Program-made: the position numbers and the translations under genes
The notes under the pieces: model-generated
Told to the model about the DNA's origin: nothing
What the model saw: only the letters and a program-made list of their open reading frames with translations
Databases searched by the model: none
In this document: one piece after another, positions 11,640 through 19,243 of the stretch
Position numbering within the stretch: the first letter of the stretch is position 1
Layout: every line of letters begins with the position of its first letter
DNA from: Hypomyces perniciosus
Lineage: Eukaryota; Ascomycota; Sordariomycetes; Hypocreales; Hypocreaceae
NCBI GenBank assembly: GCA_008477525.1
Contig: SPDT01000002.1
Coordinates: forward strand, 930,001-994,000
Length of the DNA stretch: 64,000 bases
Direction of reading: 5' to 3'

Positions 11640-12049
11640 AGTCGACGCCCAGTTACGTGCCCATGCGCCAACGCTTATCATGTAGCCATAGCTTCCCGTA
11701 GAGCTCTTGGCCTTCCTGTTCCTTACGGCACAGCTGTCGCGTAAAGCGGATCGTATAGTCAGCACATTTATTTCACTATACGGGTCAAAAGGCACCTAAA
11801 TTCCAGCTCTGTTTATCCCTCTTTCTAATATCTTGAGAACTATCCCCCGTGTCTCTAATAGTTTCCTCGCCAGCCAATTTATAGTGCTAGAAGAACGCGT
11901 CGCGTTCTTCTTCACCACCCTTTTAGGTCCTCCTTGAGTTCCACATCGTAATCTCCTTCGTGTTTTCTTCATGGGGCTTTTTCCACCAATCCACGTTATC
12001 CAACAACAGCAACGATATTTGCCATGACCTACGATTCGGTGCCGTGACA
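11640..12049 (+). repeat. Diverged family-B-like LTR with an internal insertion
   Basis: Bases from about 11643 to 11733 resemble the first two thirds of the B LTR: an ACGCCC...TTACGTGCCC block, then CCATAGCTTCCCGTAGAGC. Bases from about 12001 to 12049 match its end (AACGATATTTGCCATGACCT, then GGTGCCGTGACA). About 265 bp between them has no counterpart in B. This is likely a solo LTR of an older sister family, or one split by an unknown insertion. The left boundary is uncertain. Confidence 0.5.
11890..11910. repeat. Perfect 9-bp hairpin inside the LTR-like segment
   Basis: GAAGAACGC, loop GTC, GCGTTCTTC. It is GC-rich against its surroundings. No function can be assigned. Confidence 0.6.
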
Positions 12050-12890
12050 TCTATAATTTAAAGGCAGCTATACTAGTGCTACCTTTCTATAGACACAATA
12101 TCTTGAGTATACTGGCATCTATTTTATAATAATAGATAAATATTGTGTTATGCCTTAACGGAATGAAGGTTTCGGGCTATAATTCGTAATCTATGTTCTC
12201 AAGGGCTTATAACGAATTCTCGGCTATATGCAGTAACCTTGTCATTGTCTCGAAGAGGTAGACGAGATTGTAGAGTGAGTGTGTATAATATGTGTGTATG
12301 TGGAATAGATAGTTGAGCTCTTGGGACTACCTGATATGCCAGCATCCGTCGCGAACTTGCACATAAAATCCGGGATCGATATTATGTAACAAATGCTTCT
12401 ACAATGCAGTCAGTGGCTTTCCGAACATACTCGTGCAACACCGCTATACGCACATAATTCAGAGACCGAAATCACGGCGCCGAGAGGGATTGCATTGCAT
12501 CAAGGATCAAATCCATATCAGATGGCCTTGGGGCTCGAATAGGGAATGCGTAACCAAACACGAACTACCTACCTAGGGTGATCAAGAACTTCGGTGAAAG
12601 GCTTAGGCACGGGGGAATGTTACTGTCATGGTGGGAATTCTAACCCGAACGTGGTCACTCACAGCAACAGCCTGTTAAGCTTTATACGCGTGTTCTGTCA
12701 TGGTTTCACTGCGAGCAGGAGTACATAGTCCATGCCACCCTCAATACTTCTCATAAAATAAATGCGGTCTTTACTTAGTCAAAAATTAACAGTGCACACA
12801 AAATAACGGGTGGACATATATATACAGCATGGGAGCCGGTCGGGCTACAGTGTATATTACCAGGATGCCACCAAATCAGTTATTATTTAT
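12050..12890. other. Balanced-composition core of the foldback, no gene recognised
   Basis: This stretch is not TA-rich and shows little RIP. It contains a short inverted repeat (ACACAATAT at 12093, ATATTGTGT at 12140) and a GT-rich patch near 12270-12300. I see no reading frame with a recognisable motif on either strand and no similarity to the retrotransposons here. It appears to occur once in the window, which would explain escape from RIP. Confidence 0.6.
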
Positions 12891-12933
12891 GAGAATTGCT
12901 ATTTATACAAGTCCAAATATCTATTTGCACAGG

Positions 12934-13095
12934 TGTCACGTCACCAAACCTGCCCTCCGATGACTCATCGGCATCACGTGCGTCCTCACGTGATGACTTG
13001 GTCCTACACGTTCGAACCACATTCTCATAGCTTCTTGCCTTGTTCAAGGCACAACAAAGATATCACCTTGACCCGCTGTTCTGTGTGCCGTGATA
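12934..13095 (+). repeat. Solo LTR of family A, RIP-free
   Basis: This 162-bp LTR starts TGTCACG and ends GTGCCGTGATA. It is flanked by the exact TSD acagg (12929-12933 and 13096-13100). It is the best-preserved A LTR in the window and records loss of a former A element by LTR-LTR recombination. It has no internal sequence. Confidence 0.95.
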
Positions 13096-13264
13096 ACAGG
13101 AAATCCACTTTTTAAACCTATTTCCTTACTGCTATACCCCGCTATTAAATATTGATAGCATTACATAAAATAATATAAAATAGCCTGAATTTTTTTTAAA
13201 TAATCTATTTAAATTACAGTATAAAAGCTATTTATTTATTAAAACCTTAAATTAAATAGCATTA

Positions 13265-13530
13265 TGTTGGGTTGAGTAGGCCGGGGCCCTACCGCTTATC
13301 AGCGCTAGGGAGCTCTTATCTGCTATGTAAGCAGATACGAGCTGACACGCACATCGCATAAGCGATGTGTCAGACTATGCAGGCGCTTCATAAGCGCCTG
13401 CACACAGCTTCTTCTTTGTGTTAGCTATGTGTATATATAGCGAGGCCACTACGGCATATTCTCTTTCATAGAATCAAGCTTCGTTTCCCATCTCTCTATG
13501 CTCCACATAGCTGTGCCGCGCTCCGCCACA
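13265..13530 (+). repeat. Solo LTR of a TGTTGGG family (266 bp) with three hairpins
   Basis: It starts TGTTGGGTTGAG and ends CCGCCACA, with the exact TSD catta (13260-13264 and 13531-13535). It is GC-rich and essentially RIP-free. Three perfect hairpins follow each other: TATCTGCT/AGCAGATA (13317-13337), CACATCGC/GCGATGTG (13350-13369) and GCAGGCGCTT/AAGCGCCTGC (13379-13401). A TATATATA box sits at 13432-13439, a plausible start region for the U3 promoter. The internal family is not present in the window, so class (Copia or Gypsy) is undetermined. Confidence 0.88.
13432..13439 (+). promoter_or_regulatory. TATA box of the TGTTGGG LTR
   Basis: TATATATA lies downstream of the hairpin cluster and about 90 bp before the LTR end, as expected for an LTR promoter. 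Confidence 0.45.
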
Positions 13531-13766
13531 CATTATTATTAATATAAAAGTTACAAAGGAAATTCTTAATATCTATATATATATTAAACTATTATAATAA
13601 TAGTAAAGGCAAAAATTAGCTAACTAATATAGTTATTATTAAAAAAGGCATTATAAAAATTAATAGGGTTATTTAATTAAGTAAATATAATAAGCTTAAA
13701 GCCTTTAAGTGCATTAAAAATAAAAATTAAGTTTATTTTAAGTTATTGTATTAATAATGGCTTTAT

Positions 13767-13845
13767 AAAAAGTAGCGTTATTAATAAAGAATTTTTTTTT
13801 AGTTATAGCTTTAATTAGTTTAAGCTTTTTTAACGCTACTTTTTT
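13767..13845. repeat. Perfect 14-bp inverted repeat at the right end of the foldback
   Basis: AAAAAGTAGCGTTA (13767-13780) and its exact reverse complement at 13831-13844. The first copy is the terminal motif of the foldback arm, so the second may mark the true outer end or an adjacent relative. Confidence 0.65.
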
Positions 13846-13920
13846 ATTTAAGGTCTTTTATTGTAATTTAGTATAGCAGTATAGGCAGCGCGGGATTAGC
13901 TAAAAAAAAAAAAAGGTCTA
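13781..13920. other. Spacer between foldback and element D
   Basis: AT-rich sequence with a poly-A run of about twelve bases near 13903-13914. No gene. It does not match the sequence right of D, which matters for the origin of D. Confidence 0.5.
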
Positions 13921-14146
13921 TGTAATGGGTATAGCCTAACTGGAAAGTATGCAGTTAAGGCACTTCTGTATTATCTATCTATAGCTAAAGGAAGGAAGCT
14001 CTATACTAGCTATATATACGTTATATAATTATACGTATAGGGTTATAGCCAAGGTGGTTTCTTAATTAGGTAAGCGGTCTAGTATTGGTTGTATTTCCGG
14101 ATTCGGCATAGTTATAATTCCAGGAGATATAGCCTAGCCTGGAACA
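13921..14146 (-). repeat. D 3' LTR
   Basis: 226 bp, same length as its partner, but more RIP-mutated (GTTATATAATTATACGTATA where the partner has GTTATATAGTTGTGCGTATA). Confidence 0.92.
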
Positions 14147-14162
14147 TTACCCCCCCTTCTTA
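14147..14162 (-). promoter_or_regulatory. D polypurine tract
   Basis: On the minus strand, AAGAAGGGGGGGTAA abuts the 3' LTR. Confidence 0.8.
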
Positions 14163-15853
14163 TAGTAGCTCTCTCTTTAGGCGCCGTTACTTTGCTAGCG
14201 TATAGCTATTAAGTAGCCTATTATTAAATTTAATTAGGCTATATTTAAATATATAGTTGTCGAGGGCTGCTGTATCTTTAAGTATATATATCGGTTCCCA
14301 GGTTAGCTTTATATATCCTTTCCACTATATTAATGCTTTGCGGAAAGAGCCGCGACCTTGCCGCTTAATCCTTGCGTAAAGGACCTCTTCAACTTCCTAT
14401 TTATCCTCGCTATCCACTTATATCAGTAATAGTTAAAGGTCGTTTAAAATCTAGCCCAGAAAGGGGTTATCGGCCGCTCTTTTTAGCAGGTTAATATAAA
14501 ATTGCAGGTATATACCAGTTAATACGCCTAGTTTTATTATATAAAGGCTAATAACCTTTATTACTATATATTTATAATATAAGGCATTAAACTTTTTAAA
14601 AGGCCAGGGAGTATTATAGTTGCCGAGGTATAGCTAAACTTTATCTCTTACTTTATATCTCTTAAAGGGGCCTTGCTGCTAGTTCGCGGAGTCTTTATAG
14701 CATTATTATATAGCAGTAAGTACTGTTTAGGTAAAGGCAGTTACTCTTTTTAGTCTTTTAACTATTTCTTTTATAGCCTTCTCCTTTAAGTCCTTTAATT
14801 TAATAGCTTTATTTTCTTTTATATATAGCTAAAGGGGTTTTATATAATAGCTATACTTAAAGAAAAAGGGGCTTATTTAAATAACGGTATATTTACAGTT
14901 ATTTAAAGCTAGTTGCGCTGCTAGGAGGAGGTCTCCCTAATTGCTTTAAAAGTAGTTTATATATACTTTAAAGTATATTTAGATTTTTTGGTTACTTTTC
15001 TCTAGTCTGCTATTAGTCTATAGGTAATACGCTATATTTAGGCATTGCTGGGTTCCTGCTAGTTTATAGAAAGCTTTTTAAAAGCAGTTAGTTTAATTAA
15101 ATCCTCAGTCACTAACTATACACTAAGGTATCCTATAAAACTCATAGTAGTATTAAAGGAACCTCTTTATATATACTTTTGCCTCTATACTCTCTATTAC
15201 TTTAAAGGTAATATTTTTAATAAGCCAGTTAATAATAACCTAAAGGTATTATACCTATATTAGTTTTATAGGTAATAGGTTAATTATAAAGTCTATAGCT
15301 AGGTCGCTGCAGATATACTAGGGAATAGGTAGTAGTTTAAAGAGTCTTTACTTATAGCTTCTCTATACCTTTCCTTTTTTATATATACTGCAGTTATAGA
15401 GGAATTGTTAGACTATACTATTAATTTCTAGTTAAAAAAACCTGCAGGAAATCATAGCTAGGGTTCTGTTATAACCTGGGTGGCCTGAGACTGCAGCGTT
15501 ATGTTCTGCTTATATAATACAAGTATACAGTGTTTTGCCTTTTTTTTTAGTTATAGCCAGTACTTAAATATAGTCTTAAAACATTAATCTCTATTTCTTA
15601 TTAATTATATATTCTAATATCTATACTTTAAGTTAAAGGTCTGCAGGGAGGGAGCGCTTTTCTTTTTTAACTGCAGTATATACCTATTAATATACTAGGT
15701 CCTTTTAAATTATTAAATTCTATAGGTCCTATAGTTCCTTATTTCTATTAAATATATGCATTAAAGGGAGATTAGTATTATTGTCTTTAAATCTCTATAT
15801 TGCTAATGCAGCTAAAATAAGTTATATATAGCAGCTTAGTTTACGCTTATTGC
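14163..15853 (-). pseudogene. D integrase remnant
   Basis: On the minus strand, the segment before the integrase (near 15800-15510) includes ERSLPADL-like residues. It leads into the zinc-binding domain H-N-A-A-V-S-G-H-P-G-Y-N-R-T-L (about 15503-15459), a classic Gypsy H2C2 start. The Cys pair reads C-S-I-Y near 15395, with the second Cys lost by a G-to-A change. D-L-A-I-D-F-I-I-N-L-P near 15310-15280 opens the catalytic core. The rest, to 14163, is RIP-degraded core and C-terminal region. Upstream pol and gag are absent. Confidence 0.78.
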
Positions 15854-16079
15854 TGTAACGGGTGTAGCCTAACTGGAAAGCACGCAGTTAGGGCACCTCT
15901 GTATTGTCTATCTATAGCTGAAGGAAGGAAGCTCTATACTAGCTATGTATGCGTTATATAGTTGTGCGTATAGGGTTGTGGCCGAGGTGGTTTCCTAATT
16001 AGGTAAGCGGTCTAGTATTGGTCGTATTTCCGGATTCGGCGTAGTCGTGATTCCGGGAGACATGGCCTAGCCTGTGACA
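15854..16079 (-). repeat. D 5' LTR, nearly RIP-free
   Basis: 226 bp from TGTAACGGG to CCTGTGACA on the plus strand. It keeps many C and G positions that are T or A in the partner LTR, showing that RIP acted unevenly on one element. Confidence 0.93.
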
Positions 16080-17520
16080 TCAGATAATTAAAGATAGCAA
16101 AAGACGCTTTCTTTAACTTTCCCAGAAACAGTATATTACTAAAGCTATAGAGTTTTTTAACCTTTAAGACTTAAAGCCTATTTAATTACCCCTATAGCCC
16201 TCTCTCTTAGCTAATAAAACTATAATTAAACTAGATAGAGCTAATATTAAGCTTTTTTGAGCTATTATTATTAGTATTATTATTTATTTAATAATTTATA
16301 TTTAAGTAAATATTAGCTTTTTAATCTAATAGCTAACTACATAATTTTAAGGCTGTTAAAAAGGAGGGCTAAAAAGTAAGGATTTCAGTGTATTTGGGTA
16401 ACCTTCCTATTCTGGCTTGACCCGGAATTAGGCCCGACGCTAGGACCGAGTTCCGGAGGAACTTCGGTGTAAGTCAGGAAATTTCTGTTATCTTCAACGA
16501 TAACAATTGAGCTAGGACCAGCTATCCCGCCTACCCTAGACTCAATACAATGGCCACAATGGCTATTGTGAAAAATCTGACTAAAATGGTTTCCTGTTTG
16601 TATGGCCGTGAGTCGATTTGGCCGATTTCCTATACAAATAAATTTTGCGGAAAATAGGAATAGGGCCACAAACCTAATTCTGCCGCCGCATTCCTATTAT
16701 CTAGTCGGAGGACTATTGTAGAAGACAAAGCTATTGTTTATACAATTCACTTCTACACCAGCCGCACATACACTAGATATTCTATAGCTTCTAGCTATTA
16801 GATCGTTTACAATTCAATTGTTTATCCATTGTTAACCTAACTAGACTCTTAGTCGTTTCCTCATTGCTGCGTTGGGTGCACCTTCCTAGAAGCTGCACTT
16901 AAATGAGGTTCAGTATAACCTTGTTATTTCAACAAAGGCCTTTACAAAAAGCATTTAAACGCAGCCTATAATCTATTACAGTATTTAAATAATACTTAAA
17001 ATCTAGCTATTTAATATACTAGAAAATCTAATCCTATACCTATTAGTTATTACAATAATGATTTTACTAGGGATAAAGAATCAAGCAAATCGACTTATAG
17101 TTATATTATTATAGTTGCTAATAGGCTAATTAACTGGAAATTTAAAAGGAGCTTAACTATTTGTCTCTTTACACTAAAAGTAGAGTTTATAGCTTTTATA
17201 GAAACTATTAGAGAGATTTAGTGGCTTATTAGTCTATATAAAGAGGTAGATCGACTAGTTAGATAGCCAATCTCTCTATTTAATAATAATAAAGGTACTA
17301 TTTCTACTTTAAATAACCCTACCCTTTATAATCGAATGTAATATACTTTATTATAGTTTAATTATATCAGGGAACAGGTTAAAAATAGCATTATTATAGT
17401 TAGCTATTTAGAAGCTAGTAAAATAGTTGCTAACAGGCTTACTAAGCCTCTTTTAAGTCTAAAGTTAAAGAACATTATAAGTCTCCTTAATCTTAAGCTT
17501 TTACTTAAAGTATATACTTA
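16080..17520 (+). pseudogene. C-1 pol end: RT tail and RNase H
   Basis: In two parts around the solo LTR. 16080-16348 is the end of RVT_2 (F-P-R-N-S-I-L-L-like). 16940-17520 is Copia RNase H, with the L-I-N-W-K segment (17125-17150) that corresponds to the conserved S-W-K-S, followed by L-K-x-E-F-I-A-F, the damaged L-S-S-x-E-A-E-Y motif. The frame is disrupted by stops. Confidence 0.75.
16354..16934 (+). repeat. Solo LTR of family C inserted in C-1, RIP-free
   Basis: 581 bp, TGTTAAAAAGG to TTATTTCAACA, with the exact TSD aaggc (16349-16353 and 16935-16939). C-2 (33830) and C-4 (47045) show the unoccupied sequence TTTTAAGGCCTTTA. It retains G and C at sites that are A or T in the other C LTRs, so it is the best guide to the ancestral C LTR. 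Confidence 0.95.
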
Positions 17521-17682
17521 AGGTTTTTACCCTTTTTATAGCTATTCGCTATATTAGCTATTCCTTTTATTTTTAGCTATTTTAGCTATTCCTTTAATTT
17601 TCTATATTCTAGTTACTTTCCTATATCTAACATCCTATATTTACTCTAAAGTTATATAAAATAGTATCTATTCTAGAGGGAG

Positions 17683-18261
17683 TATTAAAAAGGAGGGCTA
17701 AAAAGTAAGGATTTCAGTGTAACTGGGTAACCTTTATATTCTGGCTAGACCCGGAATTAGGCCTGATACTAGGACCGAGTTTTAAAGGAACTTTAATATA
17801 AGTTAGGAAATTTCAGTGATCTTTAACAATAACAATTAAGCTAAGACCAGCTACTTTACCTACCCTAGACTTAATATAATAGCTAAATAGCTATTGTGAA
17901 AAATCTAATTAAAATGGTTTCCTGTTTATATAGCTGTAAGTTAATTTGGCTGATTTTTTATATAAATAAATTTTGCGGAAAATAAAAATGCAGCTATAAA
18001 CCTAATTTTGCTGCTATACGCCTATTATTAGGTTGGAGGACTATTATAGAAAATAAAGCATTATTCTATAATTACTTCTATAAATAGCCGTATATATATT
18101 AGATATTCTATAGCTTTTCAGCTATTAGATTAGTTATAATTTAATTGTTTATTTATTATTAACCTAACTAGACTTTTAGTCGTTTCTTTATTGCTGCATT
18201 ATATATAGCTTCCTAGAAGCTATATATAAATAAGGTTTAGTATAATTTTATTGTTTTAATA
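17683..18261 (+). repeat. C-1 3' LTR
   Basis: 579 bp, preceded by the purine-rich TCTAGAGGGAGT tract. Aligns along its length with the solo LTR at 16354 but is heavily RIP-mutated. Confidence 0.93.
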
Positions 18262-19053
18262 TAATATAAACTAAGCCTTTTATATAACTTTAATATCTTT
18301 AAACTCCTTTTTATTTGTAAATTATAACTATAAGTTAACCTTTTTATAAGTAACCTTTTTTAATTATATTATATATTATTTAATTAATTTTAATTGAAAG
18401 TTTATAAAAGATGAAATTATTAGTTAGTTTCTGTATTATATAAGTATATTAATAGTTAATATAATAATATAAATTTAAATATATAATAATAATATAGTTA
18501 ATTTTTATTTCTTTATAAATTTTAATAAATATTTTATTTTTCCTTTTCATAATTTTAATTTATAAAAAACATAATTTTAAATAAAGAAATTATTATAATA
18601 TAAAAGTTACAATTAATATTAAATAATATTAAAATTAATATATTTTTTCTTTTAATTTATAATATTATTAATTTATTAATTATTTATTTTTTAAACTTTT
18701 TTTATTTTTTTAATTCTTTTTTTATAAACTTTAATATTTAATTTTATATTAAAGTAAATTTTTGAATATATTATAAAAGTTATGATTTACTTTATAATTA
18801 ATAATTTAAATTTAATATATTTAAACTTTATAAAGCCTTTCATAAAACTCGGCAATATACTTATTCTTTTTATAATAGTAATATATAGTATTTTTTAATA
18901 GTATTTACTTTATTTATTAAAAAGCTATGTTAATATTAATTTTCTATATAATTTATAGCCTTTATTTAAATATTACTTTTTTATTAATTATTTATATATT
19001 TTATTAAAAGGGAATTGGCACTTTTAAATATATATATAATATATATATATTTA
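18262..19053. other. Extremely AT-rich DNA, no gene
   Basis: Almost entirely A and T, with no recognisable frame, LTR or motif. Probably an old repeat erased by RIP. It forms the left flank of A-2. Confidence 0.6.
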
Positions 19054-19058
19054 TATAT
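19054..19058. repeat. Left target-site duplication of A-2 (tatat)
   Basis: Matches 25593-25597. The surroundings are AT-repetitive, so the match alone is weak, but both LTR ends are exact. Confidence 0.7.
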
Positions 19059-19220
19059 TATCACGGCACACGGAACAGCGGGTCAAGGTGATATCTTTGT
19101 TGTGCCTTGAATAAGGCAAGAAGCTATAAGAATATGGTTTGAAGGTGTAGGACCAAGTCATTACGTAAGGACGCACGTGATGCTGATGAGTCATTAGAGG
19201 GCAGGTTTGGTGCCGTAACA
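19059..19220 (-). repeat. A-2 3' LTR
   Basis: 162 bp, nearly RIP-free, from TATCACGGCACACGG to GTGCCGTAACA on the plus strand. Confidence 0.95.
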
Positions 19221-19243
19221 GTACCCCCCCCTTTTTAAACTCC
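19221..19243 (-). promoter_or_regulatory. A-2 polypurine tract
   Basis: On the plus strand, GTA, a run of eight C, then TTTTTAAACTCC, next to the 3' LTR. Confidence 0.85.

Larger units (their letters stand above)
10277..13780. mobile_element. Foldback element with about 450-bp inverted arms, interrupted by three insertions
   Basis: Sequence at 10277-11400 reappears inverted at 12891-13780 once later insertions are removed (MITE in the left arm; two solo LTRs in the right arm). Each arm is then about 450 bp and aligns along its whole length, with differences mostly RIP-type transitions. The outer ends read GCGCTGCCTTTTATAAAGC (left) and, inverted, ACGCTACTTTTTATAAAGC (right). The arms stop at AGCAATTCTC (11391-11400). 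The core of about 1.5 kb has balanced composition. Long inverted termini are found in MULE and foldback transposons. I find no transposase, and the outer TSD cannot be read because B-1 abuts the left end. Confidence 0.82.
12891..13780 (-). repeat. Foldback element right arm (contains two solo LTRs)
   Basis: This is the inverted counterpart of the left arm, made of 12891-12933, 13101-13264 and 13536-13780. It carries solo LTRs of family A and of a TGTTGGG-type family; the left arm shows both sites unoccupied. Confidence 0.85.
13921..16079 (-). mobile_element. Ty3/Gypsy family D, internally deleted (2159 bp)
   Basis: Two 226-bp LTRs (13921-14146 and 15854-16079) enclose only about 1.7 kb. The ends on the minus strand are TGTCACAGGC and CCCGTTACA. 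A polypurine tract abuts the left LTR, so the element reads leftward. The interior begins just upstream of the integrase and lacks gag, RT and RNase H. The flanks show no TSD (left gtcta, right tcaga). The right flank is family C sequence and the left flank is not. The element therefore arose by internal deletion or by recombination between two D copies. Confidence 0.88.
16080..18261 (+). mobile_element. Ty1/Copia family C, copy C-1 (3' part only)
   Basis: It joins D at 16080 and continues rightward through the end of RT, the RNase H domain, an AGCTATT-rich 3' untranslated stretch and the 3' LTR (17683-18261). Colinear with C-2 33575-35170 and C-4 46783-47652. A solo C LTR interrupts it at 16354-16934. 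Everything 5' of 16080 is missing. Confidence 0.9.

Noticed and set aside
11604..12050. Two adjacent minus-strand frames of 63 and 84 codons
   Set aside because: They cover the B-like LTR segment. No motif is recognisable, and the boundaries follow the LTR rather than a gene.
12810..13115. 101-codon plus-strand frame
   Set aside because: It runs from the foldback arm into the inserted family-A solo LTR, so it is a chance fusion of two repeats.
16385..16669. 94-codon minus-strand frame
   Set aside because: It lies wholly inside the solo C LTR, antisense, and is open only because that LTR escaped RIP.
18262..19053. Mitochondrial DNA insertion, suggested by extreme AT content
   Set aside because: No mitochondrial gene motif is visible, and the neighbouring elements show that RIP explains the composition.
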